Notes under the pieces: generated by a model | The model's input: the letters and a program-made list of their open reading frames with translations, nothing else | Databases searched by the model: none | What the model was told of the DNA's origin: nothing | From: a bacterium UBP2_UBA2255 | Lineage (GTDB): Bacteria > Edwardsbacteria > AC1 > EtOH8 | Length of the DNA stretch: 64,000 nucleotides | Direction of reading: 5' to 3' | Assembly (NCBI GenBank): GCA_002347565.1 | Contig: DDXR01000025.1 | Location: 1 to 64,000, forward strand | Part shown: one piece after another, positions 19,076-28,389 of the stretch | Layout: each line of letters starts with the position of its first letter | How positions within the stretch are numbered: position 1 is the stretch's first letter | Position numbers and translations under genes: made by a program

Positions 19076-19951
19076 TTATTCCGCATCGCCGATGGTCCAC
19101 TCCAGGGCCTGGGCCTGGTCCGTCGACAGCCGGTCCCTGACCATGCCCAACGTCGCCCTGGCCAGCGCCCGGTACACGGCCAGCTGCGCCGGTGCGGCCG
19201 CCTGCAGGGCCCGGACGTGCCCCTCGACCGTGATGGCGTCGCCGCGCTCGATCGGCCCGGTCAGGGCCTGGGCCAGGTCCTGGTCCTTCAGCCCACCGAT
19301 GATCGAGGTCGCCATCGGCAGCAGCATCTGCCGGGCCTGCTCGCGGTCGATCCCCGCCCGCTCCAGCAGCGCCACCGACTGGGCCAGCAGGGTCACCAGG
19401 TAGTTGGACGACATCACCGCCGCGGCGTGGTACAGCGGCTTGTCGTGGGGCCGGATCGCAACGGCGAAGGCGTCCAGGGCCGTCGCCATGTCCCGGGCGG
19501 CCTCCAGCGCGACGGCGTCACCCTCGACGGTGAAGGTCGCCCCGCGGAAGATGGCGGGATCCGAAAGCCGCTGCGTGAAGCTCATCATGGGATGCATCGA
19601 GACCGTGAACGCGCCGCAGAACTTCACCGCCACCATGGCCGACGCCGGCAGGAATCCCGAGGTGTGGCAGACGATCTGGCCCTTGCTGAGCGCGCCGGCG
19701 GCCGCCAGCCGCTCGGCCACCGGCTTGATCTGGGCATCCGGCACCGCCAGGACGATGACGTCGGCGCCGGGGCAGACCGCCGCCGGCTCGGCGCCGGCTG
19801 CTGCGGCCGACAGCGCCCGGGCCGCGTCCCGCTCGGCCGCCGGATCCCGGTCGCACACGCCCCGGACAGCGTACCCCCGTTCGGACAACGCCCGGGCCAG
19901 GCTGGAACCCAGCCGGCCGGCGCCGACCAGCGACAGGACCGGTTTACCCAT
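19076..19951 (-). CDS. Rossmann-like and DUF2520 domain protein
   Basis: Putative NAD(P)-dependent oxidoreductase-like protein, 291 residues. The N-terminal dinucleotide fold starts LSLVGAGRLGSSLARALSERG (two runs within residues 6-26) and continues ADVIVLAVPDAQIKPVAE. A conserved CHTSGFLPASAM and SMHPMMSF lead into the helical DUF2520 domain (about 145-290). The family is related in fold to ketopantoate and pyrroline-carboxylate reductases, but its substrate is unknown. The start overlaps the preceding MFS gene by 8 bp, making it the third gene of the hflX operon. Confidence 0.88.
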   Translation of the reverse strand: MGKPVLSLVGAGRLGSSLARALSERGYAVRGVCDRDPAAERDAARALSAAAAGAEPAAVCPGADVIVLAVPDAQIKPVAERLAAAGALSKGQIVCHTSGFLPASAMVAVKFCGAFTVSMHPMMSFTQRLSDPAIFRGATFTVEGDAVALEAARDMATALDAFAVAIRPHDKPLYHAAAVMSSNYLVTLLAQSVALLERAGIDREQARQMLLPMATSIIGGLKDQDLAQALTGPIERGDAITVEGHVRALQAAAPAQLAVYRALARATLGMVRDRLSTDQAQALEWTIGDAE

Positions 19952-21230
19952 GGCGGATATCCCCCATCTCGAGTGAGGCCCGGCCGATCTCCGGGCCGCG
20001 ATGCTGTTCCGTATTCCGGAAGAACAGGTAATAGGAGACGGCCGACACCGCGTAGCAGCCGGCGGTCAGATAGTAGGGGATCGCGTACCCATAGCGCTGC
20101 ATGATCACCCCCGAGACCGCGGTCGACGCCGCCCAGGACAGGTTCCAGGACATCGAGGTCAGGCTGTTGGCGGTGGCGCGCAACCGCCGGGGCACGGCTT
20201 CCATGGTGAAGGCCGAACCGATGGGCGACGACATCTGCATCAGGCTGGCCCGGGCCCAGAACGACAGCACCGCCACCGTCAGGGTGTTCTCGACGCCCAG
20301 GCTGACCAGGAACGGCAGGGACAGAAGCTCCATCAGCACCACGGTCCGCACCTTGCCCATGCGCCTGGCGACCGACGGCGCTGCCAGCACCGCCGCGAAC
20401 GTCAACACCTGGGAGACCGAGAAATAGAGCCCGATCTGGCCGCTGCCCACGCCGAACCGGTTGGCGAAATAGAGGTTGAAGAACGGGATCACCAGGCCGG
20501 CGCCCAGGCCGATCCACAGGTTGCACCAGGCGAACTTCCCCACCATCAGCCAATCGCCGCGGCCGGCCCCGGGCGGCGCTTGCTCCCTGGCCGCCGGGCT
20601 GCGCGGCGCCTCGGCAATGCCCAGCAGCGGCAAGACGGCCGTCAGGGACAGCGCGCCGGCGCACACCAGCGTCAGGCGGTACAGCAGGAACCGGTCGGCC
20701 CCGCCGACCAGCCAGCCGAACAGGCCCGGCAGCGCGCCGCCGGCCAGGCTGCCCAGGACGCCGGCCGCCAGCATCACCGCGAACGAGGCCGAGAATAACT
20801 GGGTGCGCTCCTGCTCCCTGCTGTGCTCCATCATGAACGGCGCGGTGGACAGGCCGTAGACGGTGGACGCCATGCCGCCCAGGAAGCTGGCCGACACCAG
20901 CGCGGCCCGGTCGATCGTCAGGGCCCGCGCCAGCATCAGCGCGGCGGCGGCGGCGGCACCGGCTATCATGGCCGGTTTGCGGCCCCAGCGGTCGGACAGC
21001 ATCCCGGCCGGCAGCGCGAACAGCCCCAGCGCCAGCCCGCTCATCGACAGGGCGCCGCCGATGAACCCCTCCTGGTACCCGGCCGCGCTGAGGTACAGGT
21101 TGAAGATCACGCCCGAGATCGAGGCGCCGGCCGACACCAGGAAATTGGCGAGCAGGTAGCGCCGGGCGTTGGGCGTGAAACCCCGCACCACCCGCAGGTA
21201 GCCGGTGAAGGGCGACAGCGCCGCGTTCAT
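19944..21230 (-). CDS. Major facilitator superfamily transporter
   Basis: Inner-membrane secondary transporter of 428 residues with about twelve hydrophobic helices. The loop between TM2 and TM3 carries the MFS signature GMLSDRWGRKP, and the central loop after TM6 is short and basic. Substrate is not predictable; the general type resembles drug or sugar-efflux carriers. It starts with an ATGA overlap on the end of hflX and overlaps the DUF2520 gene, so all three are one transcript. Confidence 0.88.
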   Translation of the reverse strand: MNAALSPFTGYLRVVRGFTPNARRYLLANFLVSAGASISGVIFNLYLSAAGYQEGFIGGALSMSGLALGLFALPAGMLSDRWGRKPAMIAGAAAAAALMLARALTIDRAALVSASFLGGMASTVYGLSTAPFMMEHSREQERTQLFSASFAVMLAAGVLGSLAGGALPGLFGWLVGGADRFLLYRLTLVCAGALSLTAVLPLLGIAEAPRSPAAREQAPPGAGRGDWLMVGKFAWCNLWIGLGAGLVIPFFNLYFANRFGVGSGQIGLYFSVSQVLTFAAVLAAPSVARRMGKVRTVVLMELLSLPFLVSLGVENTLTVAVLSFWARASLMQMSSPIGSAFTMEAVPRRLRATANSLTSMSWNLSWAASTAVSGVIMQRYGYAIPYYLTAGCYAVSAVSYYLFFRNTEQHRGPEIGRASLEMGDIRHG

Positions 21231-22306
21231 GCCCTTGCGGCGCCGGCCATGGCGGACTCTATTCGCGACAGCAGGCCGTCCTTGCCCTCGCCGGTGGCGG
21301 CGGAGACGAAGACGGCATCGGGATGCCGCCAGGCCAGCTCCCGCCTGGTGCGCCCGTCCAGCAGGTCGGCCTTGTTGAAGACCACCAGCTCGCTGCCGCC
21401 GGCGCCGATCCCTGCCAGCACAGCCCGCACTGCCCCCATCTCCTGTTCCCTGGCGGCGTGGGGCGTGTCGACCACGTGCAGCACCAGGTCGGCCTCCACC
21501 ACCTCCTCCAGCGTCGCCTTGAAGCTGGCCACCAGCTGGTGCGGCAGGCGGCGGATGAATCCCACGGTGTCGGTGAGGAGATATCTCCCGCCGTGGGGCA
21601 GGGCGGCGATCCGCGTGGTGGCGTCGAGGGTCGCGAACAGCTGGTCGCGCACCGCCACCCCGGCGTGCGCCAGCCGGTTCATCAGGGTGGACTTGCCGGC
21701 GTTGGTGTAGCCGGCCAGGGCCGCGCGGAAAGCCCCGGCCCTCGACTTGCGCTGGGTGCGGCGCTGCTGCTCGACGCGCGCCAGGTCCCGCTTCAGCCGG
21801 GCGATCCGGTCCCGGATCTTGCGGCGGTCGAGCTCCAGCTGCTTCTCGCCCGGCCCGCGGGTGCCGATGCCGCCGCCGGGATCGGACATCTCCAGTCCGG
21901 CGCCCACCAGGCGCGAGAACCGGTACTGGAGCTGGGCCAGTTCCACCTGTATCTTCGCCTCGGCACTGCGGGCGCGCAGGGCGAAGATGTCCATGATCAG
22001 CTCGGCCCGGTCGATCACCCGGCAGCCCAGCAGCGCTCCCAGCTTGGCCGCCTGGCTGGGCGTCAGGTCGTGGTCGAAGACCGCCAGGTCGGCGCGGCTG
22101 GCGGCGACCGCCTGCGCGATTTCCTGCGCCTTGCCCTTGCCCACGAAGTGGGCGGCGTCGGGCCGCGGCCGCCGCTGCACGATCATGTCGATGACACCGG
22201 CGCCGGCGCTCTGGGCCAGCCGTGAGAGCTCCCGCAGCGACTCCTCCTCCTCCTGCGGCGGCGTCCTGCCCAGCACGGTTCCCACCAGTATGGCCCGCTC
22301 GTTCAC
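21227..22306 (-). CDS. hflX: Ribosome-associated GTPase HflX
   Basis: GTPase that rescues stalled ribosomes. Motifs include the family glycine-rich GGGIGTRGPGEKQLELDRR, G1 AGYTNAGKSTLMNRL, G3 DTVGFIRRLPHQLVASFKAT and G4 FNKAD. I chose the GTG at 22306 (VNERAILVG), giving 359 residues: it has a GAGG ribosome site 6 bases upstream, while the longer reading from 22378 would begin upstream of the promoter. It leads an operon with the MFS transporter and the DUF2520 gene. Confidence 0.93.
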   Translation of the reverse strand: MNERAILVGTVLGRTPPQEEEESLRELSRLAQSAGAGVIDMIVQRRPRPDAAHFVGKGKAQEIAQAVAASRADLAVFDHDLTPSQAAKLGALLGCRVIDRAELIMDIFALRARSAEAKIQVELAQLQYRFSRLVGAGLEMSDPGGGIGTRGPGEKQLELDRRKIRDRIARLKRDLARVEQQRRTQRKSRAGAFRAALAGYTNAGKSTLMNRLAHAGVAVRDQLFATLDATTRIAALPHGGRYLLTDTVGFIRRLPHQLVASFKATLEEVVEADLVLHVVDTPHAAREQEMGAVRAVLAGIGAGGSELVVFNKADLLDGRTRRELAWRHPDAVFVSAATGEGKDGLLSRIESAMAGAARA

Positions 22307-22334
22307 GAATGCCTCACGGTTGATTGTTGGGCCT

Positions 22335-22363
22335 ATTATACGACCTGCCGCGGTTTTAGTCAA
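22335..22363 (-). promoter_or_regulatory. Sigma-70-type promoter for hflX
   Basis: Minus-strand TTGACT (22358-22363), 17-bp spacer and perfect TATAAT (22335-22340). It lies inside the longest possible hflX reading frame and so decides for the downstream GTG start. Confidence 0.78.
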
Positions 22364-22378
22364 CATGCGTGCGGGCAA

Positions 22379-22416
22379 TTGGAGAAGCAGGACGCCGCGG
22401 CGTCCTGCTTCTCCAA
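22379..22416. repeat. Perfect 38-bp palindrome
   Basis: Two 19-bp arms (22379-22397, 22398-22416) without any loop, between the hflX promoter and the end of the metallo-beta-lactamase-fold gene. There is no T-tract on either strand, so it is not a standard terminator. Confidence 0.85.
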
Positions 22417-22434
22417 ACGCAATCCGGGGCGGGC

Positions 22435-25014
22435 TTATCTCGCCAGCACCAGCCGTCTCACCGCCGCTTGCCGCCCCAGCGCGCCGGCCGCGTCCCGGTA
22501 TTCCAGCCGGTAGAGGTAGACGCCCCCGGCGACCCGGCTGCCGCCTCCGTCCCGGCCGTCCCAGGCGACCGTGTGCGCGCCGGCCGGCCGGTCGCCGTCC
22601 GCCAGCGTCCTCACCCGCTGGCCCAGCACGTTGTACACGGCCAGTTCGACCCTGCCCGGCAGCGGCAGCTGGTAGTCGATGCTGGATCGCTCAGCGGCGG
22701 GGTTGGGGTACGCCGGCCCGGCGGCGAACGCGGCGATCCCCTGCGGATTGTAGACGATGCTGACCGGCCCGTGGTAGGCGGCCGCGCCCAGCAGGTCGAT
22801 CTCCGCCAGCCGGTACCAGTAGACGCCGGCCTGATCCAGCGTATTGTCGACAAACGCGTAGGCGTGGGGATCGCTGGTGGTGCCGTTGCCCGGCAGCGAG
22901 CCGATCGACCGATAGGCGCCGTTCCTGGCATCCGAACGCTCGATCAGCCATTGGTAGCATCCCTCCTCGCTTTCGGTGCGCCAGCGAAGAACGACCTGGC
23001 CGTTTTCATTCATTGCCGCAAATGAACTCAGGCTCACTGCCAGGGTCGGCAGGCTGTACCTGGTGCCGGCAACCGTGAAGGAATCGCTCCATACCCGTAT
23101 CCAGATATTGCCGCCGACTATCCGGCCCCGGCCGGTATCCACCGTGTCCCCGCTGCCGGCTTCGGTCAGGTAGACGTAGGTGGAGGTCGCCATCAGCCGG
23201 TCCATGGCCAAGGGATCGACGTGGCCGTAGCCGTTGGCGCCGACCGAGATCACCGACACCTTCGGCTTGAGCACCGACAGCCAGTAGGGATTGGTGCTGT
23301 AGCGCGAGCCGTGGTGGTTGACGTGCAGCACGGTCACCGAATCGATGTCCGGCGCCAGCAGCGATTCGACGTCCTTGTAGCCGCCGGCGTTGTAGCCGCC
23401 CAGGTCGCCGGCCTGCACCATCTTGAACCCGCCGTAGGAGAACAGCAGCGCCACGCCGTAGTCGTTCTCGTCGGACGGCGTCACCCCGTCGCCCTGGGTC
23501 TGCCCGTTGACCGCCACGCACTTGGCAGCGGCGCCCGCGCCGAGATCGATCACCTGGTTCAGCGCGATGGTCTGCCGCTTGGCGCCCACAGTGTCGCGGT
23601 ATTCGGTGAAGGCGCCGGAGCTGTAGGTGGAGCCGCGGTCGTAGCCGGCGACCAGCACCGAGTCGCGGCCGCCCAGCCGGCTGACCGCCATGTCCAGTCC
23701 GCCGATGTGGTCGTCGTGGTAGTGGCTGGCCACGGTGTAGTCCACGTGGTGGCTTTGCAGGCTGTCGATGATGAAGTTGCCGATCGCCGTTCCGACGCTG
23801 TTGGACGGGCCGCCATCGAACAGCAGCAGTTTCCCGGCCGGCGATTTGACGATCGTGGCGTCGCCCTGGCCGACGTCCAGCACCACGATCACCAGCGGCA
23901 GCGACGCGGGGTCGGGCTGGGTGGTGAAGCGGAAGGGATTGGGCTTGGGCCCGGGGACCAGGTCGTTGTCGTTGGAATCCCGCGCCGCGGTGACCGTGAA
24001 CTTGTAGCGGGTGTTGTAGGAAAACGGGGCGTGGGTCAGGGTCGCGGTGTCGCTGCGGGCGTTCCAGGAGACGCTCCAGCCGCCGGCGTCGGTGGAGCAG
24101 GCGTAGGCGAACGAGGACTGCTTGACGGTCTTGTTGAAGCCGATCCGTATCGGCGCGGTCCGGGACACGTTGGCCGCGTTGTTGGCCGGCGAGGTCCAGA
24201 CGATGGTCGGCACGTTGGGCAGGATGTCGATGTCGATGGTGTCGCCGGCCAGCGCTGTCCAGGGCGCCGTGCTCTTGACGTGGAAATTGACTGGGTCGTC
24301 GCCCAGCGTGCGGACTTTCAGCGAGTCGATCCGGCCGGCGGGTACGGCGAACTTGACGAAGCCGGAGTCGGCCTCGGCATAGCCCTCGTTGACGCCGTTG
24401 GGCTCGGAGAAATGCGAGCCGACGATGCTGTCGCTGCGGTAGGCCAGCACCGCAAAGTTGCACAGCGGCTCCGCATAGCCAGCGTCGGCATAGACGTGCC
24501 CCTTGAGCCAGCCGCCGGCCGTCGACATGTTCATCACCGTCAGCTGCCTGGACGGCGAGTCGCGGTTCGAACCCGTGGCCGTGGTGTCAATCAGCCGGCG
24601 CATCCGCGCGATTAGGTACTGCGGACCGGGCAGGGTGTCGCACTTCGAGACGAACCAGACCTTGGTGGTCTCGCCTGAATCTCCGGCTGCGACATGGCGG
24701 GTATTATAATACGACGCCCCGTCGTTGCCCCAGCTGTTGCGCGCCGCCGCCTGCCAAGCCGTGCTGTCCTGCCAATGGAAATGGTTGTCCCCTGCCAGCG
24801 TCGCCGAATTGCCGATGCGGCACCTCCCCACGAAGTTATGTCCGCTGGTGTCGGAAATGATGCCGACCAGCACTGCGAACGGCGTGCCCGCAGGCTGGGT
24901 GGCGCTGCCAGCTATGAAATGAGGATGCTTCAGCACCACGGCATAATCCACAGCCGAAGCCGCTGATGCCATGAAGGCAATTTGCATGATCAGCGGCGAA
25001 AGTTTTTTCATCAT
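22435..25014 (-). CDS. Secreted metallo-beta-lactamase-fold (ComEC-like) protein with FlgD-like C-terminus
   Basis: An 859-residue exported protein. Signal peptide MMKKLSPLIMQIAFMASAASA is followed by a novel N-terminal region, a bacterial Ig-like domain (about 265-370, ending NPFRFTTQPDP), then a metallo-hydrolase domain with VVLDVGQGDATIV, the zinc motif HYHDDHIGGLD and LHVNHHGSRYSTN, as in the ComEC C-terminal hydrolase. The last 85 or so residues (YPNPAAERSSIDYQLP, YNVLGQRVRTLADG, GGVYLYRL) are the FlgD Ig-like or sorting-type domain common on secreted proteins of FCB-like phyla. The start could also be ATG 25029. It is monocistronic; substrate unknown, nuclease activity is a guess from the ComEC resemblance. 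Confidence 0.85.
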   Translation of the reverse strand: MMKKLSPLIMQIAFMASAASAVDYAVVLKHPHFIAGSATQPAGTPFAVLVGIISDTSGHNFVGRCRIGNSATLAGDNHFHWQDSTAWQAAARNSWGNDGASYYNTRHVAAGDSGETTKVWFVSKCDTLPGPQYLIARMRRLIDTTATGSNRDSPSRQLTVMNMSTAGGWLKGHVYADAGYAEPLCNFAVLAYRSDSIVGSHFSEPNGVNEGYAEADSGFVKFAVPAGRIDSLKVRTLGDDPVNFHVKSTAPWTALAGDTIDIDILPNVPTIVWTSPANNAANVSRTAPIRIGFNKTVKQSSFAYACSTDAGGWSVSWNARSDTATLTHAPFSYNTRYKFTVTAARDSNDNDLVPGPKPNPFRFTTQPDPASLPLVIVVLDVGQGDATIVKSPAGKLLLFDGGPSNSVGTAIGNFIIDSLQSHHVDYTVASHYHDDHIGGLDMAVSRLGGRDSVLVAGYDRGSTYSSGAFTEYRDTVGAKRQTIALNQVIDLGAGAAAKCVAVNGQTQGDGVTPSDENDYGVALLFSYGGFKMVQAGDLGGYNAGGYKDVESLLAPDIDSVTVLHVNHHGSRYSTNPYWLSVLKPKVSVISVGANGYGHVDPLAMDRLMATSTYVYLTEAGSGDTVDTGRGRIVGGNIWIRVWSDSFTVAGTRYSLPTLAVSLSSFAAMNENGQVVLRWRTESEEGCYQWLIERSDARNGAYRSIGSLPGNGTTSDPHAYAFVDNTLDQAGVYWYRLAEIDLLGAAAYHGPVSIVYNPQGIAAFAAGPAYPNPAAERSSIDYQLPLPGRVELAVYNVLGQRVRTLADGDRPAGAHTVAWDGRDGGGSRVAGGVYLYRLEYRDAAGALGRQAAVRRLVLAR

Positions 25015-25218
25015 ACCATTACTGATCATGCATTAAGTGTGCCTTGTTGGTCATGCATCATTCAAATCGTATCTCGTTGTTGCAATTGATGTTATGTGCC
25101 TGCTTCTGGAACCTGCTGGAATCCATTATTGCCATTTTATTGCTTTATTCCATGGTTGGCATCTATGTCTTTGTTTCCCTTGCGCTTGCGATTGTGCAAT
25201 TTTTGCGCAATCGTGTGC

Positions 25219-25257
25219 AAAAAAACAAGGCTCCCGTCATTGCGGCGGAAACCTTGT
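25219..25257 (-). terminator. Rho-independent terminator of ppdK
   Basis: On the minus strand a 12-bp stem (ACAAGGTTTCCG with CGGGAGCCTTGT) is followed by seven T. The rest of 25030-25218 is AT-rich and shows no supported gene. Confidence 0.88.
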
Positions 25258-25273
25258 TCGCATTACTGTCAGA

Positions 25274-28147
25274 TTATCTTCTGGACTTCTTGGGGCGTCC
25301 CGGTTTTCTGCCAGGCTTGTGCTTGTTCTTCGATCCCTTGGGGCGGCCCGGTCCTTTCTTCGCCTTGTTCTTGCTGCCCTTGGGACGCCCGGGCTTCCGG
25401 GCTTTCTTGTCTGCCTGGGCCGGCTTGGCCCCCTGCTTCCCTTCCCTGATCGCCGCCTGGGCCAACGCCAGCCGGGCGATCGGCACGCGGAACGGCGAGC
25501 AGGACACGTAGTTCATCCCCACCCGGTGGCAGAACTCGACCGAGCTGGGCTCGCCGCCGTGCTCCCCGCAGATGCCGACCTTCAGGTTGGGCCGGGCGGC
25601 GCGCCCCCGCTGGATGCCGATGGCGATCAGCTCTCCGATCCCCTCCTGGTCCAGGATGTTGAACGGGTCGGCCGGCAGTATCTTCTTCTCGACGTAGTCC
25701 GGCACGAAGCCGCCGATGTCGTCGCGCGAGAACCCGAAGCCCATTTGTGTCAGGTCGTTGGTTCCGTAGCTGAAGAACTCGGCGGTCTGGGCGATCTTGC
25801 CGGCGGTGAGCGCGGCCCGGGGGATCTCGATCATCGTCCCGTACAGGAAATCGATCTTCTTGACCCCGTACTTGGCGCAGACCTCGGCGTGGATCCGGTC
25901 GACGATCTGCTTCTGGTCGTCCAGCTCGCTCCTGATGCCCACCACCGGCACCATGATCTCCGGCATGATCTTCTTGCCGTCGCGCACCAGTTCGGCGGCC
26001 GACTCCAGGATGGCCCGCACCTGCATCTCGGTGATCTCGGGGTAGGTGATTCCCAGCCGCACACCGCGGTGGCCCATCATGGGGTTGGACTCGTGCAGGC
26101 CGTCGGCCCGCTTGTTCAGGTCCTCCGGCGTGATGCCCAGGGCCCTGGCCAGCCGGGCCCGCTCGTCCGCCCCCTTGGGCACGAACTCGTGCAGCGGCGG
26201 GTCCAGCAGCCGGATGGTCACCGGCAGGCCGTCCATCACTTCCAACGTGGCCTTGATGTCCTTCTTGACGTAGGGATACAGCTCTGCCAGCGCGGCCCGC
26301 CGCTCGACCTGGTCCCTGGAAACGATCATCTTGCGGAGGCGGAACAGCGGCTCCTCCGAGTTCTTGCCGTAGAACATGTGCTCGGTGCGGAACAGGCCGA
26401 TGCCCTCTGCCCCGAAGCCCCGCGCCTTGGCCGCGTCCTCCGGCGTGTCGGCGTTGGTGCGGACCTTCAGTTTGCGGAAGGAGTCGACGTACTTCATGAA
26501 CTCCACGAACCGCGGGTTTTCGGTGGCGTCCATCATCGCCAGCCGGCCCTCGTAGATGTAGCCCCGGGTGCCGTTGAGCGTGATGAAGTCGCCCTCGCGG
26601 AATGTCTTCTCGCCGGCCTTCATGGTCTTGGCGTGGGCGTCGATGTGCAGGCCGCCGGCGCCCACGATGCAGCACTTGCCCCAGCCCCGGGCCACCAGCG
26701 CGGCGTGGGAAGTCATGCCGCCGCGCGCGGTCAGGATGCCGGCCGCCGCCCGCATGCCCTCGACGTCCTCGGGATTGGTCTCCTCGCGCACCAGGATCAC
26801 CTTCCTGCCCTGCTTCAGCCACTCCACCGCGTCGTTGGCGGTGAAGACGATCTGCCCGAAGGCGCCGCCCGGGCCGGCCGGCAGCCCCTTGGCCAGGACT
26901 TTGGCGGACTTCTCGGCGGCCGGATCGACGATCGGATGCAGCAGCTCGTCCAGCTGGGCCGGGGTCACCCGCAGCACGGCGTCGGCCTTGGTGATCAGTT
27001 TCTCGTCCACCATGTCCATGGCCATGTTGAGGGCGGCGGTGCCGGTGCGTTTGCCCACCCGGCACTGCAGCATCCACAGCCGGCCGTCCTGGATGGTGAA
27101 CTCGATGTCCTGCATGTCGCGGTAATGATTTTCCAGTTTGGTGCGGTACCCGTCGAGTTCCTGGTACAGCTTGGGCATCGCGGTCTCCAGCGACGGCATG
27201 TGGCGGTTCTGCTCGTTCTTGGTGGACTCGTTGAGCGGGCTGGGCGTGCGGATGCCGGCCACCACGTCCTCGCCCTGGGCGTTGACCAGCCACTCGCCGT
27301 AGAAGTGGTTGTCGCCGTTGGCCGGGTTGCGGGAGAAGGCCACGCCGGTGGCCGAGCTGTCGCCCATGTTGCCGAACACCATGGCCTGGACGTTGACCGC
27401 CGTGCCCCACTCGTCGGGGATGCCCTCGATCCGGCGGTAGGAGATCGCCCGCTTGCCGTTCCAGGAGGAGAACACCGCGCCGATGCCGCCCCACAGCTGC
27501 TCGCGGGCGTCGTCCGGGAACTCCCTGCCCAGCGTCTCGCGCACCTTGGCCTTGAACCGCTCGCACAGCGACTTGAGCTCGGCCTCGGGGATGTCGGCGT
27601 CGGTCTGGTAGCCCTTCTGCTGCTTGACCTCGCCCAGCATGTCGTCCAGCTGCTTGCGGATGCCCTTGCCCTCGGCCGGCTCGACGCCCGCGGCCTTCTC
27701 CATCACCACGTCGGAGTACATCATGATCAGCCGGCGGTAGGCGTCGTAGACGAACCGGCCGTTGCCGGTCTTGGCGACCATGCCCGGGATGGTCTTGGAG
27801 CACAACCCGACGTTGAGCACCGTCTCCATCATCCCCGGCATCGAGCTGCGGGCGCCGGAGCGCACCGACAGCAGCAGCGGGTTGGCGGGGTCGCCGAACC
27901 GCGTGCCCATCACCTTCTCGACCCGGGCCAGCGCCCCGTCCACCTGCTTCGAAAGCTCGGCGGGGTACTTCTTGTTGTTCTTGTAGTAGACCGTGCACAT
28001 CTCGGTGGTGATGGTGAACCCGGCCGGCACCGGGATGCCCAGGTGGCACATCTCGGCCAGGTTGGCGCCCTTGCCGCCCAGCAGGTTCTTGTCGCCGGCG
28101 CCGCCCTCGGCGGCCTTGCCGCCGAAGAAGTAGACGTACTTCGCCAT
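25274..28147 (-). CDS. ppdK: Pyruvate, phosphate dikinase with AT-hook-like C-terminal tail
   Basis: Interconverts pyruvate, ATP and phosphate with phosphoenolpyruvate, AMP and pyrophosphate. The 957-residue protein starts MAKYVYFFGGKAAEGG, behind an AAGGAG site. It has the N-terminal ATP-grasp part, the phosphohistidine loop ARGGMTSHAALVARGWGKCC and the C-terminal barrel with CGEHGGEPSSVEFCHRVG and the acid-base cysteine in SCSPFRVP. The usual end is near ARLALAQA. Beyond it is an extra tail of about 55 residues rich in Lys, Arg, Gly and Pro, with KPGRPKGSKNK, GPGRPKGSKNK and KPGRPKKSRR, which resemble DNA-binding AT-hooks. It has its own promoter and terminator. Confidence 0.95.
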   Translation of the reverse strand: MAKYVYFFGGKAAEGGAGDKNLLGGKGANLAEMCHLGIPVPAGFTITTEMCTVYYKNNKKYPAELSKQVDGALARVEKVMGTRFGDPANPLLLSVRSGARSSMPGMMETVLNVGLCSKTIPGMVAKTGNGRFVYDAYRRLIMMYSDVVMEKAAGVEPAEGKGIRKQLDDMLGEVKQQKGYQTDADIPEAELKSLCERFKAKVRETLGREFPDDAREQLWGGIGAVFSSWNGKRAISYRRIEGIPDEWGTAVNVQAMVFGNMGDSSATGVAFSRNPANGDNHFYGEWLVNAQGEDVVAGIRTPSPLNESTKNEQNRHMPSLETAMPKLYQELDGYRTKLENHYRDMQDIEFTIQDGRLWMLQCRVGKRTGTAALNMAMDMVDEKLITKADAVLRVTPAQLDELLHPIVDPAAEKSAKVLAKGLPAGPGGAFGQIVFTANDAVEWLKQGRKVILVREETNPEDVEGMRAAAGILTARGGMTSHAALVARGWGKCCIVGAGGLHIDAHAKTMKAGEKTFREGDFITLNGTRGYIYEGRLAMMDATENPRFVEFMKYVDSFRKLKVRTNADTPEDAAKARGFGAEGIGLFRTEHMFYGKNSEEPLFRLRKMIVSRDQVERRAALAELYPYVKKDIKATLEVMDGLPVTIRLLDPPLHEFVPKGADERARLARALGITPEDLNKRADGLHESNPMMGHRGVRLGITYPEITEMQVRAILESAAELVRDGKKIMPEIMVPVVGIRSELDDQKQIVDRIHAEVCAKYGVKKIDFLYGTMIEIPRAALTAGKIAQTAEFFSYGTNDLTQMGFGFSRDDIGGFVPDYVEKKILPADPFNILDQEGIGELIAIGIQRGRAARPNLKVGICGEHGGEPSSVEFCHRVGMNYVSCSPFRVPIARLALAQAAIREGKQGAKPAQADKKARKPGRPKGSKNKAKKGPGRPKGSKNKHKPGRKPGRPKKSRR

Positions 28148-28205
28148 GGTTGGGTCGCTCCTTGGAACTATATGAATGTTTGGTGTGCGTGAGCAGCGAA
28201 CATTG

Positions 28206-28234
28206 ATTGTAGCACAAACCGCCGTTTTTTTCAA
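28206..28234 (-). promoter_or_regulatory. Sigma-70-type promoter for ppdK
   Basis: Minus-strand TTGAAA (28229-28234), 17-bp spacer, TACAAT (28206-28211), about 60 bp upstream of the start. The adjacent 28240-28350 contains a degenerate copy of the TTCCCG/CGGGAA repeat seen at 113-135 and no gene. Confidence 0.65.
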
Positions 28235-28351
28235 TGGATATGGGGCGGCTCTGCCCCCTCTGGCAAGGAGGGAATCACGGGGGAACCTGGGGTTTGCCGC
28301 CTCTCGCTGAACCAACCCCTGCCTTCCCGCAGCGGGAATGGGTGGCAATCA

Positions 28352-28377
28352 GAAAACCCCCTCCCATCGGGAGGGGG
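28352..28377 (-). terminator. Rho-independent terminator of the 28390-36058 operon
   Basis: A perfect 9-bp stem (28357-28365 with 28369-28377) with a 3-base loop. On the minus strand TTTT follows. Confidence 0.8.
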
Positions 28378-28389
28378 CCATGGGGGCCG

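Noticed and set aside
25044..25511. Plus-strand frame with hydrophobic start upstream of ppdK's end
   Set aside because: It runs through the ppdK terminator and into the ppdK coding region on the other strand; no ribosome site or family.
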